Shown in pieces: positions 48,122 through 56,264 of a stretch of DNA of 64,000 bases. The position numbers and the translations under genes are program-made. The stretch covers positions 1,277,652-1,341,651 of the forward strand of contig NZ_KB899241.1 of NCBI RefSeq assembly GCF_000378125.1, written 5' to 3'. Below the pieces are notes generated by a model. The model worked only from the letters and a program-made list of their open reading frames with translations, made no database searches and was not told the DNA's origin. Position 1 is the first letter of the stretch. Each line of letters starts with the position of its first letter. Origin of the DNA: Rudaea cellulosilytica DSM 22992 (GTDB lineage: Bacteria; Pseudomonadota; Gammaproteobacteria; Xanthomonadales; Rhodanobacteraceae).

Positions 48122-49483
48122 TCAGGCGTGGTTCAACACATCGCCGTTGCTTGCGATCACGTTCGCGTAGAGCTTGCCGCTGGCCTTGATCGTGCGCTGC
48201 TGCGTGGCAAAGTCCACGTGCACGATGCCGAAGCGTTTGGAGAAACCCAGCGACCATTCGAGGTTGTCGAGCAGCGACCAGGCCATGTAGCCACGCACGT
48301 CGCAGCCCTGCCCGATCGCGTCCGATACCGCGGCCAGATGTTTCCTGAAATAGTTCACGCGCAGCGGATCGTCGATCACGCCATCGTCGGCCTGAGGCGG
48401 GTCGTAGAACGCCGCGCCGTTTTCGGTGACGTAAACGGGCGGGTTGCCGTAGCGCTGCTTGATCCAGGTCAGCGTGTCGGTGAGGCCTTGCGCGAACACT
48501 TCCCATCCAGTCTCGGTGTAGGTCGCGTCCTGCTTGACCGACGCGACTCGCAACGGATAGTTGTTCGCATCGAAGCGGGTGACGTTGCGCGTGTAGTAGT
48601 TGACCCCGAGCCAGTCGATCGGCTGTTTGATCAGCGCGAGGTCGGCGGCGGGCCACGACGGCCACGCGTCGTCGAAGATGTCCTGCAGTTCGTCGGGATA
48701 AGCCCCGAGAAAAACCGGGTCGAGGTATTGCCGGTTCATGTAGGCGTCGGCGCGCTTCACCGCGGCGAGATCTTCCGCGCTCTGCGATGCCGCATACTTC
48801 GGCTCGATGTTGACGACGATGCCGATGCGGTGTTTGCCGTTTGCGCGATAGGCCTGCACGGCCGTGCCGTGCGCGCGCAGGAGATTGTGGCTCGCGATCG
48901 GCGCTTCGTACTTGCTGCGATGGCCCGGTGCGAGCGCGCCGTGCAGGTAGCCGCCGTCGGTGACGACCCAAGGCTCGTTCAACGTTGCCCATTGCTGCAC
49001 GCGGTCGTCGAGTTTGGCGTACATGATGTTGGCGTAGTCGGCGAACCAGCTCGCGACGTCGGGATTGAGCCAACCGCCACGATCGTCGAGCATGGCGGGC
49101 AGATCCCAATGGAACAGGGTCGGCAACGGCATGATGTCGTTGCGCAGCAGTTCGTCGACGAGGCGGCTGTAGAAATCCAGCCCCCTGTCGTTGACCCGGC
49201 CGCGCCCCTCGGGCAGCACGCGTGCCCAGGCGATGCTGAAACGATAGGCCTTGAGGCCCAGGTGCTTCATCAGCGCGACGTCGTCCTTCCAGCGTCGGTA
49301 GTGGTCGCAGGCGACGTCGCCTGTGTCGCCGTTCGCCATCATGCCCGGCGTGCGCGTGAAGCGCTGCCAGATGCTCGGTCCGGCGCCGTCGGCGAGCGGA
49401 GAGCCCTCGATTTGGTATGCACTCGTCGCCGCGCCCCAGAGAAAATCCGCGGGAAACTGCACGCGTTGCGATGTTCCGGACAT
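48122..49483 (-). CDS. GH1 beta-glucosidase
   Basis: The enzyme has 453 residues, a TIM barrel of family GH1. The acid/base is Glu170 (WATLNEPW) and the nucleophile Glu354 (VYVTENGAAF). PADFLWGAATSAYQIEG opens the domain and YMAWSLLDNLEWSLGFSKRFG is near the end. There is no signal peptide, so it acts in the cytoplasm, probably on beta-glucosides brought in by the ABC importer. I choose ATG 49483, since the operator at 49503-49516 and a TATCCT -10 lie just upstream; the frame extends to 49531 across them. Confidence 0.93.
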   Translation of the reverse strand: MSGTSQRVQFPADFLWGAATSAYQIEGSPLADGAGPSIWQRFTRTPGMMANGDTGDVACDHYRRWKDDVALMKHLGLKAYRFSIAWARVLPEGRGRVNDRGLDFYSRLVDELLRNDIMPLPTLFHWDLPAMLDDRGGWLNPDVASWFADYANIMYAKLDDRVQQWATLNEPWVVTDGGYLHGALAPGHRSKYEAPIASHNLLRAHGTAVQAYRANGKHRIGIVVNIEPKYAASQSAEDLAAVKRADAYMNRQYLDPVFLGAYPDELQDIFDDAWPSWPAADLALIKQPIDWLGVNYYTRNVTRFDANNYPLRVASVKQDATYTETGWEVFAQGLTDTLTWIKQRYGNPPVYVTENGAAFYDPPQADDGVIDDPLRVNYFRKHLAAVSDAIGQGCDVRGYMAWSLLDNLEWSLGFSKRFGIVHVDFATQQRTIKASGKLYANVIASNGDVLNHA

Positions 49484-49502
49484 TCCCTGCGTCTGCGCGG
49501 TG

Positions 49503-49526
49503 TGAAAACGATTACAGCGAGGATAG
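49503..49526 (-). promoter_or_regulatory. GH1 promoter with LacI-type operator
   Basis: TGAAAACGATTACA (49503-49516) matches the locus palindrome at 12 of 14 positions. On the minus strand a TATCCT (49521-49526) is a candidate -10 just upstream, so the operator covers the transcription start about 20 bp before the GH1 start codon. Confidence 0.65.
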
Positions 49527-49700
49527 CGCACGCGCCGAGGGATGTGTAGGAATCCACCTCGCCATTTCGCGCAGCCAGGCAGGCGATGTCGTCAATGCCG
49601 GCCGCAAGACACTGCGACGGATTCGATCGCCTGGATCTTGTGTCGGGCGTCGGTGTTCGGGTGATTCCGAATGGCCCTTTTTTGCGTCTGATCCAAAGTG

Positions 49701-49755
49701 GTCAACAACTGAACAGTTGACAACCGGCGACGTTACGTGTAACGTTACTTGTAAC
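49701..49755 (+). promoter_or_regulatory. Palindrome cluster before yjfI
   Basis: CAACTG-AA-CAGTTG (49706-49719) is followed by two abutting 12-bp palindromes, GTTACGTGTAAC (49732-49743) and GTTACTTGTAAC (49744-49755), which differ in one base. The second ends 5 bp before the yjfI ATG, and no purine-rich Shine-Dalgarno is visible. They form a tandem operator candidate that also covers the ribosome-binding region. The rest of the 277-bp GH1-yjfI interval holds nothing I recognise. Confidence 0.65.
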
Positions 49756-49760
49756 TTTCG

Positions 49761-50396
49761 ATGCCAGACAAATCCGCCAGCAAGTCGCGTTCCGCCGTAT
49801 CCCGGCGCCAGCAGGCCTTCCGCGAGCGCATGAAGGCCAAGGGCTTGGTCGCGCGCCAGGTCTACATCCGCGCCGAACACGTTCCCGTGTTGATGCAGCT
49901 TGAACTCTCCCTGCGCGAAGCCACGCTTTCCCAGCCACTCGTAACCATCAAGGATTACGCCGCCATGACTCACCCGTGGACCACCCAAACCCTGTTCGAT
50001 GCGCTCGAAACCCACGTCGCGCGCGAACGCCTGCCGTTGCGCCTGCGCCTGGAAGCCGGCGCCGAACCGACGATTGCGATCTCGCTGCCCGAGCATGGTG
50101 ATCTCGACATCCATCTCGCCGCCTCGGGCCAGCAACTGTTCGTATCGACGCCGCTGTGCCTGGGCTCGCAAGTGCACGACCGCGGTGCATTCAACGATGC
50201 CTGCCTGCGCCTGAATCCGATCAATCCGCTGTCGAACATCGGCCTGCAGACGCTCGACGGCGAAGATGTCTACACCGTGTTCGGCGAATTGTCGACGCGC
50301 TCACCGATCGCGAATATCGTCGAGGAAGTCATCACGCTTGCCGACAATACGCTGCAGGCCGCACATGCGCTGCAGGGTTATATTCACCGCGCCTGA
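49761..50396 (+). CDS. yjfI: YjfI-like DUF2170 protein with N-terminal extension
   Basis: The protein has 211 residues. Residues about 70-208 match DUF2170/YjfI (WTTQTLFDALETHV, LSNIGLQTLDGEDVYTVFGELS, SPIANIVEEVITLADNT). The first 60 residues form a separate basic segment (SRRQQAFRERMKAKGLVARQ, then VYIRAEHVPVLMQLELSLRE) with a short strand and helix that resembles a ribbon-helix-helix half; I infer possible DNA binding. An internal ATG at 49965 could start a plain DUF2170 protein. It heads the yjfIJKLMC operon; the function of DUF2170 is unknown. Confidence 0.85.
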   Translation: MPDKSASKSRSAVSRRQQAFRERMKAKGLVARQVYIRAEHVPVLMQLELSLREATLSQPLVTIKDYAAMTHPWTTQTLFDALETHVARERLPLRLRLEAGAEPTIAISLPEHGDLDIHLAASGQQLFVSTPLCLGSQVHDRGAFNDACLRLNPINPLSNIGLQTLDGEDVYTVFGELSTRSPIANIVEEVITLADNTLQAAHALQGYIHRA

Positions 50397-50411
50397 CCGA
50401 AGGAGAATCCG

Positions 50412-51182
50412 ATGAGCATCCTGGAAAAAATTCTCACCCTGTTCCGCGGCGCGGCGACCGAAGCCGGCCAGTCCATCGTCGACAAGAATGCCGTGCGCAT
50501 TCTCGATCAGGAGATCCGTGACGCGCAGAACGAATCCGTGCGTGCCAAGGACGAACTTGCGCGCTTGATGGCCCAGCAGAAGCTCGCCGGCGACAAGTTG
50601 CAGGCCAAGCAGGCGAAGAAGGCCGAGTACGAAGGTCACATCGCACGCCTGCTCGCGACCAACGACCAGAACCTCGCGCGCGAGGTCGCGGCGAAGGTCG
50701 CCCAGCTCGAGAGCGAACTTGCCGGCGAGCAGAAGGACTACGCCTCGCTTGCCGCGGCGATCGAGAAGATGCACGACGCGATCAGAACCGCCGACCGGCG
50801 CATCACCGGCTTGCAGCAACAGGTCGATCAGGTCAAGGTCAACGAAAGCGTATTGCGCTCGCAGTCGGTGATCGCCGCGCGCCACAGCGGCCAGAACGCC
50901 AAGCTGCGCACCGCGCTCGATTCGCTTGATCGGGTCAAGGCGCAACAGGCCGAGCGCGGCGCGCAGATCGAGGCGGCGGACGCACTGGCCAAGAGCGAAG
51001 GCGACGGCGATCTCGAAGCACGCCTCGCGCAGGCGGGCCTTGTCGCCGGCAGCGTCAGCGCCGACGACGTGCTCGCGCGCTACCAGAAGGTCACCGCGAC
51101 GGTCGAGCCGCCGGCACAGCTTGGTGCGCCGGCCGCGAGCCCAGCGCTCGCGGTGCCAGCCGAGAAAGCGAAAGCGGGTTGA
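50412..51182 (+). CDS. yjfJ: PspA/IM30-family protein (YjfJ-like)
   Basis: The protein has 256 residues. It is a long coiled coil typical of PspA/Vipp1 proteins, which bind stressed membranes as oligomers. The N-terminus (SILEKILTLFRGAATEAGQ) can form the amphipathic helix; helices cover about 25-190 (VLRSQSVIAARHSGQ falls in the middle). The tail is Pro/Ala-rich. GAAGGAG lies before ATG 50412. Second gene of the operon, 15 bp after yjfI. Confidence 0.92.
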   Translation: MSILEKILTLFRGAATEAGQSIVDKNAVRILDQEIRDAQNESVRAKDELARLMAQQKLAGDKLQAKQAKKAEYEGHIARLLATNDQNLAREVAAKVAQLESELAGEQKDYASLAAAIEKMHDAIRTADRRITGLQQQVDQVKVNESVLRSQSVIAARHSGQNAKLRTALDSLDRVKAQQAERGAQIEAADALAKSEGDGDLEARLAQAGLVAGSVSADDVLARYQKVTATVEPPAQLGAPAASPALAVPAEKAKAG

Positions 51183-51194
51183 GTCGCATGCAGC

Positions 51195-51219
51195 CATCCC
51201 GGCATTCCCTGCCGGGATG
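51195..51219. repeat. Intercistronic palindromic repeat
   Basis: CATCCCGGCA-TTCCC-TGCCGGGATG is a perfect 10-bp hairpin between yjfJ and yjfK. It is a member of the degenerate GTCATTCC/CATCCCGG repeat type seen at 28114. Inside an operon it may act as an mRNA stabiliser or weak attenuator. Confidence 0.7.
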
Positions 51220-51246
51220 ACGAGCAGTAGATAAGGGGATTTGTCG

Positions 51247-51867
51247 ATGGATTGGTTCGGCAACAAATCAAACGACGCGTCTGTGGCGAAGCTGCCCTAC
51301 GGCGCGCGCCTGCGCGGCGCGGTAACCTTCGATGACCTCACCGGTAAGCTCGGCGCGGACGCATTCAATTTCGAATGGCCGTCCAGCCCGCAGACGATCG
51401 AAGCGATCGGCGACATCGACCTCGGCGAGGGCAATCGCCTCTATCGCCTGTACCTGACCGACGATGCGTTCCTGCAGATCGCGACGGCCAACGGCGAGGC
51501 GGGCGACGTCAACCTGTTCGTCTATGCCGAATCGATCAATCCCGTAAACAAGGATGCGTTCGAGCGCTGGTGCACGGCGGGACGTCTGCCCGACTACACG
51601 CTTGGCAATTCCACTTATCGGCGTGTCTGGGGCGAAGGCGAGGGCATGACGCCGCCGGTGCCGCTCGAGGAAAGCGTCTACAAGAAAAACATGACGACGG
51701 CCGACTACGACCTGACCCTGTATTCGATGCTCTACTCGCGCGAGCTGCCGGGCATGGATCGCAACGAATTGCTGCTCGTCGCCGGCGAGGATTCCGGACC
51801 CACGGACTTCGTCATCAGCCAGGCTGTCGGCATTGCGCTGTCCACGGCCGAATTCGAGATCACCTGA
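51247..51867 (+). CDS. yjfK: YjfK-like DUF2491 protein
   Basis: The protein has 206 residues matching DUF2491: LPYGARLRGAVTFDD, NRLYRLYLTDDAFLQI, FVYAESINPVNKDAFERWC, YRRVWGEGEGMTPPVPLEE, YSMLYSRELPGMDRNELL and FVISQAVGIALSTAEFEIT. Soluble, no signal peptide. A frame opens 2 codons upstream with TTG, but ATG 51247 has AGGGG at 8 bp. Function is unknown beyond its place in the PspA-like operon. Confidence 0.9.
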   Translation: MDWFGNKSNDASVAKLPYGARLRGAVTFDDLTGKLGADAFNFEWPSSPQTIEAIGDIDLGEGNRLYRLYLTDDAFLQIATANGEAGDVNLFVYAESINPVNKDAFERWCTAGRLPDYTLGNSTYRRVWGEGEGMTPPVPLEESVYKKNMTTADYDLTLYSMLYSRELPGMDRNELLLVAGEDSGPTDFVISQAVGIALSTAEFEIT

Positions 51868-51879
51868 AGGAGTTGCGTC

Positions 51880-52293
51880 ATGCCGACCGACCTTGCCCAT
51901 TCGTTGAGCACCTTGCCCGCGTTCCTCGCTTACTTCGGCCTCGCGCTCGGCGTGACTGCCGTGTTCGTCGTGATCTATCTGTGGATCACGCCGCACGACG
52001 AGATGCGCCTGATCCGCGAGAACAAGGAAGCCGCTTCCATCTCGTTCATCGGCGCACTGCTTGGTTTCATCATTCCGGTGGCGACGGCGACGGCGCAATC
52101 GGTGAGCTGGCTAGACTGCTTGATCTGGAGTTTCGTCGCGCTCGTGGTGCAGGCGCTGACCTTCCTGGTCGTGCACTGGTTCCTGCCGCACATCTCCGAG
52201 GAGATCAGCAACGACGAGCGCGCACCCGCGCTTTTCCTCGCTGGCATCTCGATCGGCGTCGGCATCCTCAATGCCGCAAGCATGACGTATTGA
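51880..52293 (+). CDS. yjfL: YjfL-like DUF350 membrane protein
   Basis: The protein has 137 residues and four predicted transmembrane helices in a DUF350 repeat arrangement (LPAFLAYFGLALGVTAVFVV; AASISFIGALLGFIIPVATA; WSFVALVVQALTFLVVHWFL; LAGISIGVGILNAASMTY). It is probably the membrane partner of the PspA-like protein. GAAGGAG precedes ATG 51880, 12 bp after yjfK. Confidence 0.93.
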   Translation: MPTDLAHSLSTLPAFLAYFGLALGVTAVFVVIYLWITPHDEMRLIRENKEAASISFIGALLGFIIPVATATAQSVSWLDCLIWSFVALVVQALTFLVVHWFLPHISEEISNDERAPALFLAGISIGVGILNAASMTY

Positions 52294-52353
52294 GCATCGA
52301 ACCAAGTCCGTTGCCGCGCGACTTTGTTGAATGCTCACCGTGAGGACCACTCG

Positions 52354-52965
52354 ATGAAACGTTCCCGTGCCCTGACCCTCGTGCTGATGGCGCCCGCTCC
52401 GCTGCTGCTAGCGGGCTGCGACGACGCGCCGGAAGAAACGTTGCGCAAGGGTTTCTACACCGACATCGCCGCCTGCGAAAAGGACGGCAACGCCGCCGAC
52501 GTCTGCCAGCGCGCCTTCGACAACGCCGCCAAGGCGAACGAGGCGAACTCGCCGAAGTTCAAGACCAAGGACGAGTGCATCGCCCAATTCGGCGATCTGT
52601 GCCGCGAGCGCGTCGTGCACGACGGCGCGAACGAATCGAGCCTGTGGACGCCGCTGATGGCGGGCTTCCTGATCTCGCAATTGATGTCACCGCGCTACCC
52701 GTCGGGTTACTACGACTCGGCGCCGATCTATCGTTTCCGCAGCGGGCAGTACACCCAGTACGGTGACGATCGCTTCAGCGGCTTCGGCGGCGGCGTCTCG
52801 GGCAGCAGCTCGACGACACGTTCGTACCATTCGGTCGACATCACGCCGAACCGCGCGGTCACCGTGTCGCGGTCGGGCTTCGGCTCGGTGGCCGCGGCAC
52901 GCAGCGGCTGGAGTGGTCGATCGAGCAGTAGCGCGCACGGCTCGTCGTCGTCCGCCGGCGGCTGA
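52354..52965 (+). CDS. yjfM: YjfM-like DUF1190 lipoprotein
   Basis: The protein has 203 residues. The lipobox LLLAGC (about 15-20) marks a lipoprotein. The DUF1190 core (YTDIAACEKDGNAADVCQRA, KTKDECIAQFGDLC) has four conserved-looking cysteines, and the Ser/Gly-rich tail is low complexity. ATG 52354 follows GAGG; a longer frame to 52324 has no signal. Its stop is 3 bp before yjfC. Confidence 0.9.
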   Translation: MKRSRALTLVLMAPAPLLLAGCDDAPEETLRKGFYTDIAACEKDGNAADVCQRAFDNAAKANEANSPKFKTKDECIAQFGDLCRERVVHDGANESSLWTPLMAGFLISQLMSPRYPSGYYDSAPIYRFRSGQYTQYGDDRFSGFGGGVSGSSSTTRSYHSVDITPNRAVTVSRSGFGSVAAARSGWSGRSSSSAHGSSSSAGG

Positions 52966-52968
52966 GCC

Positions 52969-54129
52969 ATGCGCCGCGTCGAGATTGCCGAGCGGCCGGA
53001 CTGGCGCGCGAGCGCGGAGGCGCTCGGTTTCCGCTTTCACACCATCGATGGCGAGGTGTATTGGGACGAGCGCGCGTATTACGCCTTCACAATCGAGGAA
53101 ATCGAGCGCGATATCGAAGCCCCGAGCGGCGAGTTGCACGAGATGGCGATGGACTTCGTCGCCGACTGCGTGCGCGACGACGCGCTGCTGAAACGGCTCG
53201 CGATTCCCGAAGCGTACTGGAACTGGATTGCCGAGTCGTGGCGTACCGCCGAGCCGCACGTCTACGGCCGCATGGACCTCGCTTACGACGGCCGCGGCCC
53301 GGCGAAACTCTACGAGTTCAACTACGACACGCCGACCTCGCTTTATGAAGCGGCGTTCTTCCAATGGCAATGGCTCGAGGAGCAGAAGCGGCTCGGCGCG
53401 TTGCCGGCGCAGTCCGACCAGTACAACCTGATCCAGGAAAACCTGATCGAGGCGTTCGGCTTGATCGCCAAGCGTTTGCCGCGGCCGTTCTATTTTTCCG
53501 CCGTGCGCGAGTCGGTCGAAGATCAGGCGACCATCACTTATTTGCGCGACTGCGCCGAGCAGGCCGGCATTGCGACGAAAGCGATCGCGATCGAGGACAT
53601 CGGTTTGGCGAAAGACAGTCGCTTCACCGATCTCGATGACTACGTGATCGGCACACTGTTCAAGCTTTATCCGCTCGAATTCATGTTCGCGGAAGAGTTC
53701 GGCAGCGCGTTGCCGAAATCGGGCATCCACCTGATCGAACCGCCGTGGAAGGCGATCCTGTCGAACAAAGGCGTGCTGCCGCTGCTCTGGCAGCGCCACG
53801 AAAATCATCCGAACTTGCTGCCGGCGTTCTTCGAAGACGATGCGCGCGCCGCGCTACCCACCGGCTGGGTGCGCAAGCCGTTTTTCTCGCGCGAAGGCGC
53901 GAACATCGAAATGCACCTCGCCGATGACACGACGGCGGCGAGCGAGGGCCCGTACGACGACGCGCCGACGATCCGCCAGGCCGTGCATCCGCTGCCGCAT
54001 TTCGCCGGCGGCTATCCGCTGATCGGCAGCTGGGTGATCGGCGACCGTCCGTCCGGCGTCGGTGTCCGCGAGGACGCGACGCTGATCACGCGCGACACCG
54101 CGCGCTTCCTGCCGCACGTTATCGAATAA
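52969..54129 (+). CDS. yjfC: Glutathionylspermidine synthase-like ATP-grasp protein (YjfC-like)
   Basis: The protein has 386 residues, the ATP-grasp ligase domain of the glutathionylspermidine synthase family (PF03738), without the N-terminal amidase of the bifunctional enzyme. Seen are HVYGRMDLAYDGRGPAKLYE, FNYDTPTSLYEAAFFQWQW, LSNKGVLPLLWQRHENHPNLLPAFF (about 262-286), WVRKPFFSREGANIEM and PLIGSWVIGDRPSGVGVRED. It should join a carboxylate to an amine using ATP; glutathionylspermidine itself is not proven for this stand-alone form. Last gene of the operon. Confidence 0.92.
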   Translation: MRRVEIAERPDWRASAEALGFRFHTIDGEVYWDERAYYAFTIEEIERDIEAPSGELHEMAMDFVADCVRDDALLKRLAIPEAYWNWIAESWRTAEPHVYGRMDLAYDGRGPAKLYEFNYDTPTSLYEAAFFQWQWLEEQKRLGALPAQSDQYNLIQENLIEAFGLIAKRLPRPFYFSAVRESVEDQATITYLRDCAEQAGIATKAIAIEDIGLAKDSRFTDLDDYVIGTLFKLYPLEFMFAEEFGSALPKSGIHLIEPPWKAILSNKGVLPLLWQRHENHPNLLPAFFEDDARAALPTGWVRKPFFSREGANIEMHLADDTTAASEGPYDDAPTIRQAVHPLPHFAGGYPLIGSWVIGDRPSGVGVREDATLITRDTARFLPHVIE

Positions 54130-54156
54130 GCGCAGCGGGCCGCGCCCGCTGCGCTT
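54128..54156. terminator. Strong hairpin after yjfC
   Basis: AAGCGCAGCGGGC (54128-54140), loop CGC, and GCCCGCTGCGCTT (54144-54156) form a perfect 13-bp stem that begins in the yjfC stop codon. It is placed to end both yjfC and the convergent gene 11 bp beyond, though only GTCTCTC follows. Confidence 0.75.
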
Positions 54157-54167
54157 GTCTCTCACGA

Positions 54168-54716
54168 TCAGAACCCGGGCCGATGATGCCCGCCGTCGGG
54201 ACCACCCCGTCCGCCCGGTCCGCCGCCACAATGCGGCATGGCACCGGCGTTGGCGAGCGCGAGGTGATCGGCAGCGAGCTGCGCTTCGGCGGTCTGCACG
54301 GCAGCCGCGTCGGTCGCGATCTTGGTCTGGTCGGCCGCGGTGCTGCCGTTGCCGGCCGCGGCGTCGGTTTTCAGCTGGCTGAAATCGGTTTCGAGCTGAG
54401 CGTGCGCATTCTTCAGTGCGGCGTCGTCAGTGGAAAGATACGACTGTACCGCCGTGTGCAGCGCCTGCAGCGCGGTCTGCAACGCGGTGCGGTCGGCGGC
54501 TAGCGTCGCTTGCGCGGCGGCTGCGGTGGTGGAATCGCCGAGCGCGACCTGGATCCGGTATTGCAGTTCGTCCGAACGGACTTGCGTGCAGGCGGTTTCG
54601 GCCGTGGTGGCCGCGCTAGTGACCGCGCTGGGCACGGCGGCGGCAGTTTGTGCGAAGGCAGGTCCGACTACGACGATCGAGAGCGCGAGCGGAAGGGAGA
54701 GCAGTCTGGTTTTCAT
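54168..54716 (-). CDS. Exported Ala/Thr-rich helical protein
   Basis: The protein has 182 residues with a clean signal peptide (KTRLLSLPLALSIVVVGPAFA). The mature part is strongly Ala/Thr/Asp-rich and predicted helical, with repeated motifs such as AALQTALQALHTAVQSYL and AAAVQTAEAQLAADHLALA, ending in a Gly/His tail (GGPGGRGGPDGGHHRPGF). I recognise no family. ATG 54716 has GAGG 8 bp upstream. It may be a periplasmic coiled-coil or metal-binding protein; the His-rich tail supports only the latter as a guess. Confidence 0.75.
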   Translation of the reverse strand: MKTRLLSLPLALSIVVVGPAFAQTAAAVPSAVTSAATTAETACTQVRSDELQYRIQVALGDSTTAAAAQATLAADRTALQTALQALHTAVQSYLSTDDAALKNAHAQLETDFSQLKTDAAAGNGSTAADQTKIATDAAAVQTAEAQLAADHLALANAGAMPHCGGGPGGRGGPDGGHHRPGF

Positions 54717-55081
54717 GATGCAACCTCGGAAAGAAGGGAGACCGTCGCGCCGATGCGTGGACTTGCTCGACCTCGGGACCACGGACGCCGACTCGAGCTT
54801 GTCGGCTTGTCCCTCGATCGGGCGCTTGGAAAACTGCATCGGCGCGACGGGTGCGCTGCGTCCGGGTACGCGGCCGCAGGGCAACGGCAGCCTAGCGAGC
54901 GCGGTGCCGCGATGCCGTTAGAAACGCCTGAATCCACGAAGAATCCACAAAGGCACGCAATGCGTAGACATTGTGAATTCTGTCCGGCGACTTCATTAGC
55001 GGCTGTGAATCGCGGATGTTGAATAAATCCACATTTATACATTGTCTGCGACGAAATAGTCGGCGCGGAAACCGACAGGTT
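54717..55081. other. 365-bp intergenic interval, no gene seen
   Basis: No reading frame here has plausible composition. The right part (about 54930-55060) is AT-richer than the surroundings, with many TGTGAATT, AATCCACAA and TTTATACATT stretches. It should hold the promoter of the leftward Ala-rich gene. No hairpin with a T-run and no repeat match was found. Confidence 0.5.
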
Positions 55082-56140
55082 CTAGAACAATTCCGACTGC
55101 GCGAGTGACTCATCGGCATCGATGAAATTGCTCAAGCCGACGCCGACAAGGCGGTAGCGCGTGCGCGGCGGCAGGTCGACGCGTTCGCGTAGACCCACAG
55201 CGAGCGCAACGAATGCCTCTTCTGTCTGCGGCGGCACGGGCGGCGTGTGGCTGCGCGTGAGGATGTGGAAGTCGGCGGTCTTGAGCTTGAGCACGACGGT
55301 GCGGCCGATGCGGTCGGTTTTGCGCGTCGCCGACCAGGTCTTCGCGGCGAGTTCGCGGATCATCGGTTCGATCTCGCTCAGCAGCACGTCGTGCGCGAAC
55401 GTGTCTTCGGAGGAAATCGACTGCACGCTCTGATCGGGATTCACCCGGCGCTCGTCGATGCCGAGGCTCAGCTCGCGCAGACGCAGGCCGTAACGGCCGA
55501 AGCGGCGCTCGAGCTCGCGCAGGTCGAACGCGCGCAAGTCGGAGCAGGTATGCACGCCGAGCGCCTCGAGCTTCGCGTTCATCACCTTGCCGACGCCGGG
55601 AATCTTGGCCACGTCCAACGGAGCGAGAAACGTTTCGGCCTGTTCGGGCTTGATCACGAACAGGCCGTTCGGCTTGCGCCAGTCGGAGGCGATCTTGGCG
55701 AGGAACTTGTTCGGCGCGATGCCGGCCGAGGCGGTCAGCTGCGTCGTCTCGAAGATCTCCGCACGGATCGCTTTCGCGATCGCGGTGGCGGAAGCGTAGT
55801 CCGTCTTCGGCGTGGTCACGTCGAGATAGGCTTCGTCGAGCGAGAGCGGTTCGACGAGATCGGTGTGTTTGTGGAAGATCTCGCGCACCTGTTTCGACAC
55901 GGCGCGATAGCGCGAGAAATCCGGCGGCACGAACACCGCCTGCGGACACAGGCGTGCCGCGCGCAGTGCGGGCATCGCCGAGCGCACGCCGAACTTGCGC
56001 GCTTCGTACGAAGCTGCGCAAACAACGGAGCGCGCGCCGCGCCAGGCGACGACGACGGGCTTGCCGCGCAGGCTCGGCTCGTCGCGTTGCTCGACGCTGG
56101 CGTAGAAGGCATCCATGTCGATGTGCACGATCTTGCGCAT
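55082..56140 (-). CDS. dinB: DNA polymerase IV (DinB)
   Basis: The Y-family translesion polymerase has 352 residues. Catalytic acidic residues are in KIVHIDMDAFYASVEQ (Asp8) and EPLSLDEAYLDVT (Asp and Glu near 102-103). Other markers are ARKFGVRSAMP, TASAGIAPNKFLAKIASD, KIPGVGKVMNAKLEALG (HhH) and a C-terminal little-finger domain. The frame extends to 56272, but ATG 56140 gives the family start (MRKIVHID). No LexA box was recognised in the short interval to the divergent receptor gene. Confidence 0.95.
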   Translation of the reverse strand: MRKIVHIDMDAFYASVEQRDEPSLRGKPVVVAWRGARSVVCAASYEARKFGVRSAMPALRAARLCPQAVFVPPDFSRYRAVSKQVREIFHKHTDLVEPLSLDEAYLDVTTPKTDYASATAIAKAIRAEIFETTQLTASAGIAPNKFLAKIASDWRKPNGLFVIKPEQAETFLAPLDVAKIPGVGKVMNAKLEALGVHTCSDLRAFDLRELERRFGRYGLRLRELSLGIDERRVNPDQSVQSISSEDTFAHDVLLSEIEPMIRELAAKTWSATRKTDRIGRTVVLKLKTADFHILTRSHTPPVPPQTEEAFVALAVGLRERVDLPPRTRYRLVGVGLSNFIDADESLAQSELF

Positions 56141-56264
56141 GAGCGAATTGTGCCATCGCGCTGCAACTTTGCTGACACACGCTCTGCCTAGCATCGTCGC
56201 CATGATGCAGCGCCGCATGCTGCGGAGCAGTGGGCGCGCATCGCCCCAAACTCGAGGACGAATC

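Noticed and set aside
29606-49526. Secondary-metabolite cluster because of the halogenases
   Set aside because: No NRPS, PKS, terpene or RiPP genes; the neighbours are sugar-uptake and glycosidase genes.
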